Shown here one piece after another: positions 42,861 to 54,659 of a stretch of 64,000 nucleotides of DNA. The DNA is from Athripsodes cinereus (taxonomy: Eukaryota > Arthropoda > Insecta > Trichoptera > Leptoceridae), in the NCBI GenBank assembly GCA_947579605.1, contig OX388305.1, positions 33,121,542-33,185,541 of the forward strand, given 5' to 3'. The position numbers and the translations under genes were made by a program. The notes below the pieces were generated by a model, which saw nothing but the letters and a program-made list of their open reading frames with translations, did no database searches and was not told the DNA's origin. Position 1 is the first letter of the stretch; each line of letters opens with the position of its first letter.

Positions 42861-43072
42861 AGTCCCTTCGTAACCTTATCAAGGTTACGAAGGGACTATC
42901 AGTATACAATTTTATTTTTGTGAACTTGTGAAATATTTTGAAACATTATGTGTGTACCAATCTCGCGGTAGCGGTAGCGCGGTATTTTTGGCAATAGTCC
43001 CTTCGCGCATCGTATGATTAAGATCAAGACATGATTAAGATTGTATTAAGATTGTGTCAAGAGAAACCCTGA
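42861..43072. repeat. Hairpin plus host repeat (empty site for the TTAA MITE)
   Basis: 42861-42897 is a perfect hairpin (AGTCCCTTCGTAACCTT, loop ATC). 42955-43072 is the unoccupied form of the repeat that carries the MITE at 27954-28672 (GGTAGCGGTAGCGCGGTAT; TTAAGATCAAGACA). Confidence 0.8.
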
Positions 43073-43104
43073 AGACACTTTGTAATAAAAGACTCTCTCT
43101 CTCT

Positions 43105-43470
43105 CTGGTTTCAATCCTGGGATTGGTTTGCAGAAATTATCTCTTTAATTCTTCTCCTCCACTCCTCCCTGTCTTGTGCGGTTCTTTTGAATTCTGCATA
43201 TGATGAGCAGCGCATGTCCACCAACAGATCCTCCAGGTACTCTCGGCGTGGGCGTCCCCTAGAGTTTGTCCCCTCGGTCATACCCTCCATTACGGCATGC
43301 AAAAGGCCTTCTTGTCGTATTACATGGCCGATCCACCTTGCACGCCTTTCTGACAAGATCTTGACCAGGTGCCTTCCTCCTTCGATTCTTTGAAGAACTT
43401 CTTCGTTTGTGATGTGGTCTCTCCAGGAAATTCCTAATAGTCTTCTATAGGTCCACATCTCAAACGCCTC
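43105..43470 (-). pseudogene. RTE-like LINE C terminus
   Basis: Open from 43458 to 43111: MWTYRRLLGISWRDHITNEE, SERRARWIGHVIRQEGL, RGRPRREYLEDLL, AQDREEWRRRI, stop. It is a well-known LINE ending (WxxHITNEEVLxRI...RRxRWIGHVIR...GRPR). The tail is a CT repeat at 43097-43107. Truncated. Confidence 0.75.
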
Positions 43471-43748
43471 TAGTCAAAAGACTCTACATTCTTTGACATG
43501 TACTTGTTGGTATGATAACGGAACGGTCCTGATTGTCTTTTGTTTTAAATCTGTCATAAAATCATAGCGGGTGAATATTCATTAATATTTATAAAATGTA
43601 TTCATTAAATTGTTGTTTCAGCCTATTTATATGTGAAGTAAAAAGTAAAATATTAAATTCTCGAAAGGTTTAATAAATACAATGTGACACCCCTGAATAA
43701 TTTTGGGGTTTACATGCAAAGGTCCATTGATTTGTTTTCCACAAATAT

Positions 43749-43997
43749 ACTACTACTACTATACCATCACGGCATATCCCACAAGTGGGGTAACCAGCAG
43801 ACCAGCTGCATGTAAGAAACATGCAAGCTGTCCTCTTCGTGCCAATATAAAATCAAGACATTCAGGATGGGTGGCAAACCTCATCGCTGAATTTAAGATA
43901 TACAATGTCTTAAGTTTTTCGAATACCTGCCTTTTACAGGACACTCGAAAACTTAAGGAGAAGAGTGGGAGACCAATTCTTTACCGGGTGCTCCACA
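43749..43997 (-). mobile_element. Retroposon family B
   Basis: Complete-looking copy. CCACAAATA on both flanks (43739-43747 and 43992-44000) suggests a target duplication. A 61-codon frame (43944-43759) is open, ending HAAGLLVTPLVGYAVMV. Confidence 0.75.
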
Positions 43998-44009
43998 AAT
44001 ATTTAACTA

Positions 44010-44737
44010 TGAATATAATATAAACATGAAGTGTTTTCGCTAGCTACATCACAGTTTGATAATTAAAATACACATTACATTTTAAGAAAGTAAATAGTAA
44101 AAATAACTATTATCAAAAACACAATTAGATATTAATATGTGCTGTTTTTTCAGTTCCAATGTTCTAGAATCGATTTGTATGTGAATCCCTCGATTAATAT
44201 TCTTTCGTTTTGATATGTTTGGCCTTCAATTTATTTTCGTGGTAGGGCATCCATAAAATTTCTTCATATCAAAGAAATCAACTTTTTTCATTGGAATAGC
44301 CGAAAATTATTCGTTATAAAATGTGGAGGTTAAAAAAATTAAATTAAGGATGGTTTGTAGTTATGTATGTAGACTCAACTATGTTTATTATTATATGGTT
44401 ATGTAAAAGCAATCAAAATAAATACTCGTAATATACCATAAACGGTGTAATAAAAAAATAAACGAATTTGCTTACTATAAAGTAATAAAATTTGTGTAAT
44501 AGTGCGTATTTTTTTGCTTAACTTAGATTATATTTTGATACCACATGATAAGTGATAAAACACTGAGCAAATAATTTTTCTTATAAGTTTACTGATAGGT
44601 ACATATCTAATTTGACGTCACCGCTGATACATGCTATTAAATAAACTGTGACTAGTATTGGACAATACCTATTTGACTAGGTATAAAAAAATATTAGATG
44701 TAAGTTGTTAATAATCATCATCATCATCAGTGCTTAT
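44010..44737. other. AT-rich DNA, nothing certain
   Basis: No gene established. A short open stretch on the - strand near 44240-44300 could be chance. Confidence 0.35.
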
Positions 44738-45220
44738 ATATGATGTATTTTTCGATAGGTATGAACCAAATCACAATCTATGCATCACTTGCAGGGTAGA
44801 GAAGAGAGTATTAGGTGTTCCGATGCTTAATATCGATAGGTGGCGATGGAGTCGCGGTAGATGTAAATTTGCAGCTAATAATTACAATAATCTCAGGTTA
44901 CCCACACACCCCTGTAGCCTAATGGTTCGAGTACTTGACTCGTAATACAGAGGTGATGGGTTCGAATCCCAGTAGGTGCGGTTGGTTGGATGAAGTCGCT
45001 TTTCAGCGATGAATGCAGTCACCCGCTCTGAAAAGATTGATATGAGAGAAGCATAAGGGAGAAAAAAAGGTGGAATTGATGAACGTTGCCATGGTGTAAA
45101 GCGCTTAAGCCAGCCAAAGCCGATTCGTAAGCATCGGAACACCTAATACTCTCTTCTCTACCCTGCAAGTGATGCATAGATTGTGATTTGGTTCATACCT
45201 ATCGAAAAATACATCATATC
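44738..45220. mobile_element. Long inverted repeat enclosing a tRNA-like SINE
   Basis: Arms of about 88 bp (44741-44829 and 45131-45219) are essentially perfect inverted copies (GATAGGTATGAACCAAATC; GCATCACTTGCAGGGTAGAG). Between them, 44913-44985 has an A box (TAGCCTAATGGTTCGAG) and B box (GGGTTCGAATCCC), with a CTCGTAA anticodon-loop-like segment. The acceptor stem does not pair cleanly, so this is a SINE rather than a tRNA gene. Confidence 0.75.
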
Positions 45221-45285
45221 AACACTTTCGTAGGTGTAAAAATTCCATGTTATACGAATAAAAAATCACTTCGCATATATATATG

Positions 45286-45590
45286 GACAATTTGTAAAGC
45301 GCCGTTTACTCATAACATGACCTCAAGGGCGCCGTATATCGTATCCATCACCCGAAACTCGTCGTCTTCGCCTCCTCAAGAAGTCCCCTCCACTCCCTCT
45401 TATCCATCGCCTCTCGTCGCAAATTGGTCACGCCCAAAGCTCACATGTCCTTTACCACCGCGTCCATCCATCTCAACTTTGGCCACCCGACATTTCTTCT
45501 ACCACTGGGTTTTATGGAGTACATTCTTTACATCCTATCTACGCATGCCCCAGCTATCAGAGTCGGCAGATTTTGATATAGGTACCTACT
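45286..45590 (-). pseudogene. LINE C-terminal remnant (CR1/L2 end plus RTE-like end)
   Basis: 45286-45335 shows the CR1/L2-like 3' end (GCGCCGTTTA...CAAGGGCGCC). Further up, the - strand reads GWPKLRWMDAVVKDM, then REAMDKREWRGLLEEAKT with stops between, a LINE ending. Degraded. Confidence 0.6.
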
Positions 45591-45599
45591 TTGTGATGT

Positions 45600-46433
45600 G
45601 CATACCAAATTGTTTATAATAAGTAAATAAGATTTGAAAGAAATAAGACCACGTGAAACAAACAGTAGGTAATAAGTGAAATAGAAGTTTACCTGAAGGA
45701 ACTGTATGAATGTGAATAATTGAAAAAAAAACGTGCAATGGCAGTTTAATAATATGTCTTCGTCTTCTCTGCTTAGTCGACGAAACATACGGTGTGAGGT
45801 TGGGGGGGTATAGATTAATTATCAAAGTTTTAGATAATTTACATTAAGCTTCAAAATAATGATTTCGTGTGTTTTAGATCGCGTCACACTGAAATGAAAT
45901 ATTTACAAAAGTAAAAATAGCTTCGTGTCTTCATTACTCTGTATAAATTATTCGAACACTGCGCAACAAAAATTATGACTTTACTAATTGTTTTATTGTT
46001 TCTTATTGTCCCTAGGCCCCTATTATTGAGGCACTTGGACTCGTCATATATACATTTTATATAATTAATCACAATTTCATAATTTCAAATACAGTCAATC
46101 AAAGAAACATTTAAAGTCAAATAAAATATCAAATTAAATAATTTTATGTAGTCACGGATGTAAAGAGTCCGGACCCACAACGTCAAATTTTAAAATATGT
46201 ATTAATTCAATGAGGAAATATTATTCATTTATCATTTCGTCAATGTGCAATGTGTAATGTTGCGCATGGAGGACTTAAAAAATAGAATTCCATTAAAAAA
46301 ATCTTTCGTTTATGCAAACAATGAATATCTTCCTCTTTTATTATTTTAATCTCTACTCGGTAGCCTAGGGCAAAAAACCTCTACTGTCAGAACGACTCTG
46401 CGATAGCTGAGTAACGTTCTGATTGCTGTTTAC
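45600..46433. other. AT-rich intergenic DNA
   Basis: Nothing recognised. Confidence 0.4.
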
Positions 46434-46735
46434 CAGAGATGTGACGTATTTGAAATAAAAGTATTTAAAATACAAATACAAAATACAAAATACGTATTTG
46501 TATTTTGTATTTCAAATACCTTTTTGAAAAAAGTATTTTGTATTTTATTTGAAATACTTTTTTTGAGTATTTTGTATTTTACACAAAATACTTTTACAAA
46601 ATACCTTTTTATTGTTTGAAACAAAATTCTGCCATTAATTGATATGCGCGTACGCAAGCTTTTTTTGCCAATTTGTTGAATTACAAATACAACGTTTCCA
46701 TTAGAGTACTCCATGTTTGAGATATACACACATAA

Positions 46736-47194
46736 TAATGATGATTGAACAAATTATACATGACGCCGTTTAATTTTTCATGGCCATTTCAAGGGCGCTG
46801 TGATTTCTCCTGAATGGTAGCATTTTCAATTTTGTTTGAAGGCAATCTATTTCAGGCAGATGACGCTGCGACTCTGTTTCTTCTTTCTGCAAATTTAGAG
46901 GTATTTGCCCTTTTGAGTTCAACGAGTTTAAGAAGCTGATCACAGCCTTCACCACACATTTTCGTCAGCGGAACAGCTCAGTGGGTGGTGTGCTGCCTTG
47001 TGGACAATGAGACACAGTTTAAACACCACTATCTCTAGGACTCACAGTTAGTGTAGACTGCTTAGTAGTGAAGTTATGTGGCAGCTCTTATTCTCTCTGT
47101 AAATGATCCGGAGGCAACATTATAAACCATCTGAAGACAATAAGGAAGAGTCTGGAGCAGTCCTGTATATAATATGATGTTACAGTAGTCCATC
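46736..47194 (-). pseudogene. CR1/L2-like LINE remnant inside the hAT element
   Basis: Begins with the family 3' end (TGACGCCGTTTAA...TCAAGGGCGC). It then holds degraded RT C-terminal text on the - strand up to the retroposon insertion at 47195 and continues at 47463-47640. Confidence 0.6.
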
Positions 47195-47450
47195 CCGTGG
47201 AGCACCCGGTAAAGAATTGGTCTCCCACTCTTCTCCATGAGTTTTCGAGTGTCCTGTAAAAGGCAGGTTTTCGAAAAAATAAGACATTTTACATCTTAAA
47301 TTCGGCGATGAGGTTTGCCACCCATCCTGAATGTCTTGATTTTATGTTGGCACGGAGAAGACAGCTTGCATGTTTTATATGCAGCTGGTCTGCTGGCTAC
47401 CCCACTTGTGGGACGTGCCGTGATGGTATAATAGTAGTAGTACAGTAGTC
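47195..47450 (+). mobile_element. Retroposon family B, forward copy, nested
   Basis: From CCCGTGGAGCACCCGG to TATAATAGTAGTAG. The block TACAGTAGTCCAT occurs on both sides (ending 47194 and about 47463), a 13-bp target duplication. This sets the order hAT or LINE first, retroposon last. Confidence 0.85.
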
Positions 47451-48159
47451 CATACGATTTCAGATTTGGATTATCCATTCTGATTTATTTTGCAGCCCAA
47501 GTCAGGAATTCTCTTACCTGCTTGATGATACTCAATCCATTTATGACAATTTTCGGCTTAACTCTTCTAACAACGGTACATTTTGTCATGACATAATTAT
47601 TTTTTTTTTCTATTTTGACAGTTCTTCCTAAGGCTCGTCCTCATTGTCTGCAAGCAATGATATATCGAATCATGTCAACCCTTTCTCCATTTATGTATAC
47701 TCTTGTCCAATTTTTCATTCATCAATGGTATTCATCAATTGTCTGCAAGCAATGCTATATCTAATCATGTCAACCCTTTCTCCATTTATGTATACTTTTG
47801 TCCAGTTTTTAATTTCTTTTTCATTCATCAATGGTTTAAATATTAAATACTTTTGTCTTACACCTTGTTCGACTATTTGTAAAAAGTATTTTAAAAAGGT
47901 ATTTTGAAAAAGTATTTTGAAAATACGTATTTTGTATTTTGTATTTAAATACCATTTTGAAAATGTATTTAGTATTTTGTATTTGAAATACAAAAATTCA
48001 AAAGTATTTGTATTTTGTATTTAAATACTTTTTTGGAAGTATTTTGCACATCTCTGCTGTTTACAGTAAAAGTGTATTTTGTAAGAGTGTTTGTCATTTT
48101 TGTCCACCCTTTAGGCAATATGAAAAATCAGATATTTCAAAATAAACATAAACTCAATA

Positions 48160-48243
48160 CTATACTATACCATCACGGCATATCCCACGAGTGGGGTAGC
48201 CAGCAGACCAGCTGCATTCAGACATTCAGGATGGGTGGCAAAC
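48160..48243 (-). mobile_element. Retroposon family B, internally deleted fragment
   Basis: Contains ACCATCACGGCATATCCCAC and CATTCAGGATGGGTGGCAAA brought together by a deletion. Confidence 0.65.
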
Positions 48244-48486
48244 CAATCAATTAAATAAGCTAATATTAAATATTAATAAACTCAATTAATTTAAAAAAAT
48301 TAAAGAAGAGTAAATTCCTTTTCCATTTCAAATTTTGTTAGTTCTCAGAATTCTATTTCTTAATAGAGAAGCTGTTCTCGTTCCTTAAGTGAAGACTTTA
48401 TTAAAACCCAAACTTATCGTCTGGCCATTCACAAATTAAGTATACGTCATAGTTTCGTCTCACTTTCGAAAATATTGTTAGCTAAC

Positions 48487-48552
48487 TTATATAAAAAATA
48501 ATAATTTAAGTGACTCTAACGAAGATCTTTTAACTGTATCATGTTTTGATTT
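48487..48552 (-). CDS. Possible terminal exon, unknown gene
   Basis: A strong acceptor (ATATTTTTTCCAG) is followed on the - strand by KSKHDTVKRSSLESLKLLFF, I and TAA. Its phase 0 start fits the exon-like island at 49048-49160. Low information, could be chance. Confidence 0.25.
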   Translation of the reverse strand, partial: KSKHDTVKRSSLESLKLLFFI

Positions 48553-48734
48553 CTGGAAAAAATATTGTTCATGTCTCGCAGTGTAATCAAATGATTCGAC
48601 GAGAGTATTGTTATTAAAAACTTGTTCAATGATAAACTAGTTGTAAACAATTTTTCACATCTTATTAACATAAATCATAATAAAATCGTGAATCAGAAAT
48701 CATAATAACATTGTAGAGCGTAGTTAAAGACTAT

Positions 48735-48786
48735 TTTTGGAGAAGCTCGCAGTGCACCGGAAATGGCACTGCGAGCCTCTCCAAAA
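48735..48786. repeat. 20-bp hairpin with one mismatch
   Basis: TTTGGAGAAGCTCGCAGTGC pairs with GCACTGCGAGCCTCTCCAAA around the loop ACCGGAAATG. It is G+C-rich in an AT-rich context. It is shorter than a typical miRNA precursor. Confidence 0.7.
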
Positions 48787-49047
48787 TTTTATTTGAATGT
48801 ATACCTTCTTTGGCATTTTTTCTAATCAATGTACAGTAAAGAATTAATAATTATATAAATAAATAAAGTATAGAGTTTAATTAATTAGTAAACTCTCATT
48901 TTCGTATAAATATAACTAAAAAAGAAAACAAAGTGGATTAAACGTAGTTAATCTGTTTTGTAACGGTTTCATTTAACGAATGTTTTTTGTAAATAAAAAT
49001 GGAATTAATTACGTGTCAACATGAATTTGAATTTCTCTCTTACCATA

Positions 49048-49160
49048 ATATTATATTCCTTTGACGGGTCAAGGTTTTCGAAAATAGAACATGTGTCAAC
49101 TACTTTATGATCCCTACGCACCTCCGGTTCACAGTGAAATTCTTTACCCTTTGTTACAAT
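49048..49160 (-). CDS. Exon-like island, unknown gene
   Basis: The - strand reads LIVTKGKEFHCEPEVRRDH, then KVVDTCSIFENLDPSKEYN and IM, open throughout, ending at an excellent donor (ATG before GTAAGAG). LxPSxEYxI resembles the end of a fibronectin type III domain, but the match is short. The 5' side meets a TTAA MITE at 49165, so the original acceptor may be lost. Confidence 0.3.
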
Positions 49161-49164
49161 CAGC

Positions 49165-49716
49165 TTAAGTAGTATTCACATTGCTTCACATTGGATGATC
49201 ATCCAGAGTATCAGGGATCTTACCTGTTCATCAAAAGTGAACACGTCTGTTCACACTAGTTCATCCTATACTTTGAAAACAATATCAACAGTCATGTTGT
49301 ATGTAGTTAAACGTATTTTCGTAAAAAATAATAACTTAAATAAATTTTAAAAAAAAATACAAATAACACATATATAATTCTCGACAGCATTATTTTGAAT
49401 TCTGATTCTGACTTTCAGGACAAATTCATAGAGAATAAGACAAATACATAATAGGATAAAACTTGTTTATAATCTATTTCTTGAGTTGACATTTATTTCG
49501 TAAAACTCCGTTTTATTTTATGTAAAAAGAAAACAAATAAAAAAAATGTTTATGATTGTTTCAGTGAAAGGACCTTTCATCAAAATTATGTCGGGTAGTA
49601 ATCGCTTTCATCCGTCATCGTTAGTGATCACTATTGATGAAACGCCTGTTCACATCTTTTCATTTTCGAGTATCATCCATGATCACTGAAAGTGAACAAA
49701 TATGAACGCCCCTTAA
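49165..49716. mobile_element. TTAA-flanked MITE, second family
   Basis: TTAA at 49165-49168 and 49713-49716. The ends TTAAGTAGTATTCACATT and the complement of TTAAGGGGCGTTCATATT are imperfectly inverted over about 38 bp and include GATGATCAT. Internal GTTCAC and GTGAAC repeats. No coding capacity. Confidence 0.65.
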
Positions 49717-52700
49717 CATTACATACCTATTTATTGTTGACCGCAATCTGTTTGACAATTTGATATCTACCTTGTGATTAACCCTCGCTGTGTCAATTAG
49801 GGATATTGCGTAGAGAAAAGCTGTAAGCTTTAGCCTCACGCAATAAGTTCAGCTTTTTTACTAGGCATATAACAAAAATTATTACACGTGATATTAATTA
49901 CTTTAAAATAATATTAAATAACAAATTACGTTCACGAAATATCTCTTTATTTGGATTTATTAAAGTAGGTAATAATAATTAATTATGATAAGGTATGTAG
50001 GTTGTATATGATTTATATGAGTAATCTTCTTTATGAGGATATTTTTTTGGACTTTTTTCTTAATTAAAACATAATCTAAAACCGAAAGAAGTAAAGAGTA
50101 CCGTAAAATCTATTTATTATAAAATTCTATTTATATGTAAATTATATATTTTTTTGTTAAAGGCTTATAGCCGTTTATTTTGTAAAATAAATAAATAAAT
50201 AAATGAAATGTGTAAATAATAAATCGAAGAACAGCTGAAAACACAATAGAGTCATAAATTGTTAATTTAACACATGAAACTACCAAATAAGGCTTAGAAA
50301 AGACAACGTCACCGACTTACCGAAGGCTCCAATATTTTCTCTAATAGACCCCGTTGACAGCTTCACGTGTAGATATTGTTCTGAGATACCCAGTATGGTA
50401 GTGTAAAGTTAGGAATGCGGGTTCAAGTCTCGTCCGGGGCATTACCCAATAAGGTGACGTTGTCTTTTCTAAACCTTACATGGTAGTTTCATGTGTTAAA
50501 TTTACATACATATATAACCTGATACAATGGTTAATTGTAGAATTAACTCCGATGAACAATAAATTGTGTTCGAATTTATTACTTCATTCATCTGATAGAT
50601 AAATAGGTTATTAATCGTAAAAATGAACAGATGTCACATGTTTTCTATAAACAAAAATAATTATACCTACTGCAATTATATACGTAGATACCTATACAGT
50701 CCAAAATATTTCATTATCTATTCAATATTTACACAAAAAAAAACTATGCAAAGATATTTTTGTCTATTTTCTCAAATAAAAATGATAAAGATAAAAAAGT
50801 GTCACGGATATTTTAAGAAATCGCGTAAGATTTGAAGATGTAGGAAGTATAAAGAAATCATAAAATGGAATAGAATAAACAAATCTTTCTGTGTGAAATA
50901 AATAGTATTGCATCTTTCAGTACTATCTCACTGTTGCCATAAATATTAACATAAAAAACTCGCACTAAAATTATTTGTACGATAATATAAGGTTTTTTAA
51001 TCTGTACTCAATATTATTCTTAAATGCAAAAGAATAAAATAAATTAATTAGATTTTGAGTTGCTACGTAAATAAAATTAATACCTACTGTTGATCGATAC
51101 TTTTTTATTAGATTTTGTATCAAGAGTATCGGAACACTTCAGCTTAATTTGATTTCGTGTGCGCATAATAAATTATACTTATATTAAATATACCGTACAG
51201 ACGAATACCTATCTAGTATCTACCTACGTGGACAATAATGATTATACCTATCAGATAAATTGAGAGTATGAAACAGTTCTCACTGTCTACAAATAATATA
51301 TATTTGTAAGTATAATATATTAATTTAATACTATGTACCAAGTTGTTTGTTTGACAGATTTTTACCTTTAGCCTATCTACAAAAACGCTGATGCTAAACA
51401 AAAACTTTAATTTGGTATTTATATGGAAAGCTTTGTATTTTCACTAAATTAACAGTGCTAGATTTAACTGCTTAAAATTTCAGACAGTTTGTAATAAAAC
51501 ACTTGTTAAGTGATAAGAATAATACCTAATAAAATCGTTGTGATGACTTCCAGGAAAACTAGAGTATTTAATAATTTATGCCTTTTTCGGTCTTATAGTT
51601 CATACAAGAATGACATTATTTAAACTATGTGAAAAAATGTTATATTTTTGATCACTAAACAACATAAAACATTGACGTTTTTTTTTATTTTTCTAATGAA
51701 AATTTTGGCAAAAGTGTTGGCTCGTTTACATGAAGAACTATTTATACTCGTTGGAAAAATCTACCATTCTTTTTTCTAATTCCATCCATTTCCAATTCAG
51801 CGACGAAGTGTGCCACCCATCTTGATTTTGTTATTTTTTTTTTGTTAGCGTGGAGAAGACATCGCGGACATGAGTTAGTTGGAAGATATTGCGATAAACT
51901 CGCCCATAGCACAAATTTATTTGTTTAGTAAAAATTTTGACATGTTTTTTCTACTGTTGATTTTTTGTGCAAAAAAGATTTTCATCATTATTATTATTAA
52001 GACATCTTGCATGTTTGTAACAAGCAAATAGCTTGCTGCCTTCCCGACATGTGGGATATGGCACGATAGTAAGATCGATAGATACAAGAAAACGAAGAAA
52101 AATCTAAAAAGCAGTTGCATCGGTACATACACTATTAGTTTAGAAGATATTTAAACACATATAACTAATGTTACACGCATATTAAAATTAGAATTATAAA
52201 TAAATAATATTATGCATGAATCCACAGTTCAAACTTTCACAAATATTTACAAACTGTTTATAAAAGATAGACAAATGCAATTTGCAATATAAAAGTCTAT
52301 GTAGTCTTGTATTCATGTATCAGTTACAATTTAGGCATCTGCGAATTATTATTAACTTTTAATGATAATTGTAAAGACTATAATTGCTTTTCCTGCATCA
52401 GCAGATTAATAATTCATAAATTAAAATCAATAATACATATTCAGAATTGATAGAAAAACTTTATCTCTAAATTTAAAAAAAATAACAAAAAATTACTTGC
52501 GCTCTTTTTTTGGAAAACTCAATTTAAACTGCATGAGATACTAAATTGAATAATTAATAATATGGTCATTGGTGCGAAATGATAAAAAAAATGTAGGATA
52601 TATTAGTAGGAAATCAAAGATATCTATACGAGATTGGCAATTCAAAGAAATAATCGGTAATGCAACCGATTAAATTTTGCTGCCAGTTTTAAACTGACGT

Positions 52701-54390
52701 TGGTTGAGAAAGTTTGTAAGACAATATATTGCTAATAATTGAAGGACAGCGATTGATTGTTGTTTTATGTCAATTTTTATGATAGGAAAATAACACCCTC
52801 GGCAGTTATAAAGTATGTCCTATACTTCAGCATTAGTAGGAATGAGAACATTATCATCTTAATGATATGGAGTAAAACAGCATAATATTATTATTATAAA
52901 TGGTTATTATTGTTATTATAAATAGTGGAACACAAAATTTCCGAAAAAATATACTGCGCTGCAAGTCTAGTACATAATAATATGTCTATGTAGAAAATAG
53001 TGAAAGTTCTGTCGGATACACCTTACACGAGTTCACGTGGAAAACCTTATGTATATTCAAACATACGCGTGTCCCAGAAATAGTACCTTTATTCCAAATA
53101 AGTATTGCCTACGATAATATTACTCTGAGATATAGATACGTAAATAATAGGCATGTCTCAATAAATATCAACTCCGTACATTTCGTATGTAACATCAAAC
53201 AACATAAATAAGGCTGGCTTTGTTCCGTTTACCTAATAATAAAAATAATAATATATTCGATTTATTCCCATCGTTGGTCAATATTTACCCACAAAACAAT
53301 CATCTGCGTCGTTCATATATTATACGTACATACATTGCGTTATTGTTTAATTAATAACCGATTATGTAGTATAACATAATGAGAGATAGGTTTACATGTA
53401 AAAGCATACTTTGGCAGTCTTTAAGTTATTTTAATATAGGTATATGTAGGTTCGATTCCTGGCCAATGTAAAGTGAAGAATGACCTTTTTCAAATTGCCT
53501 GGGTCTGGGTATTACATGCATATGTTTTAGTGCATTGTATATAATATGTGTATCGTCGTATTAGTGCCCATAAAGCCCATAATACAAGATTCATCTGAGT
53601 TTGAAGCTAATTGTCTATGCATGTTATCCGGGCTATAGGGTCGTGGTCTAGTGGTTAGAAATTCTTCCGACGTTTCGCCTACAGCTGTGGTGGGCATCTT
53701 CAGGGGAGGTTTTGTTTGAATGTCTAATTGACCGAAGATGAGACGATGAGGAAAAGGGTGTAGTCCTCTTTTCAGTCGTTATCTCACGGAAGGCTCAACT
53801 GAGACAGATTGTGTGATTCACTTTGGAAACAACATGAGAATGCCGCATTGGATTGATAGAATAGAATGTCAACGACTTGAAAGACCCACCAAAGGTTGTT
53901 AATATTGTTTCATGCATATTTCACCTTTTTTATATTGCATTTGATTCAGTATCTAATCATGATGCATACCTTATCGTAATCTATAAAAAAATATTACAGT
54001 TATTAGGTTTATCTTTCACATTTCCTCTACTGTACGTAGTTTTTTTTTTGTCACCAACGTAAATGTCATTAACGTCAACAACTTTCATATTATAATATCT
54101 ACGTAATTATTAGTACATGTACAAATACTTACTTATACAGAATCTACATTATTAACAGGGAAAGCAAACCCAAAGATAATTCGACACATAAAAAAGGATC
54201 CAAAAATTAAAAATAAACCTTATTTATTTAGTCGGCGTTTATTTTGTAAAACTCCATGTTCGTGTATGGAAGAAAACACAATTGGTTTTAGTTTTATGTT
54301 TGACAATGATTTTATAAGTCGAAACCAGGTCACTATTCAATAATATTAAATATAAAACTAAAGCCAGTTGTGTAATCAATTTATTCAATA
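49717..54390. other. AT-rich region with few recognisable features
   Basis: 50290-50470 is the reverse of the repeat at 39170-39330. 51778-52080 contains broken family B retroposon text and a LINE tail. 53440-53600 is the 3' part of SINE family C. 53620-53705 joins an A-box-like start (TGGTCTAGTGGTTAG) to a hammerhead-like text (53703-53673, - strand). No host exon could be supported. Confidence 0.4.
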
Positions 54391-54655
54391 TACTACTACT
54401 ACTACCTCTATGACTATATCATCACGGCATATTACACAAGTGGGGTAGCCAGCAGACCAGCTGCATATAATAAACATGCACACTGTCCTCTCCGTGCCAA
54501 TATAAAATCAAGACATTCAGTGTGGATTTCAAACTTCATCGCTGAATTTAAGATGTAAAATGTCTTAATTTTTTCGAACATCTGCCTTTTACAGGACACT
54601 CGAAAACTTACGCAGAAGAGTGGGAGACCAATTCTTTACCGGGTGCTCCACGGAA
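54391..54655 (-). mobile_element. Retroposon family B
   Basis: Typical copy: CTACTACTAC tail end on the left, ACCAATTCTTTACCGGGTGC head on the right, about 10% different from the other copies. Confidence 0.75.
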
Positions 54656-54659
54656 TACA

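Larger units (their letters stand above)
46434..48056. mobile_element. hAT element with perfect 8-bp duplication and nested insertions
   Basis: Left end CAGAGATGTG, right end CACATCTCTG, with many AAAATAC/GTATTTT subterminal repeats (46440-46615 and 47880-48045). CTGTTTAC precedes (46426-46433) and follows (48057-48064) exactly. The interior is not a transposase but a LINE remnant (46736-47194 and 47463-47640) split by a family B retroposon (47195-47450). Confidence 0.9.

Noticed and set aside
44913..44985. tRNA-Thr(CGT)-like sequence
   Set aside because: The A and B boxes are good, but the acceptor stem does not pair, and it is followed by SINE-like body inside an inverted repeat.
46430..46729. 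99-codon - strand frame rich in Lys, Phe and Asn
   Set aside because: It is made of AAAATAC subterminal repeats of the hAT element and contains no recognisable domain.
49727..49820. Possible - strand exon (acceptor TTACAG, donor GTATGT)
   Set aside because: Its outgoing phase does not fit the island at 49160-49048, and no other partner was found.
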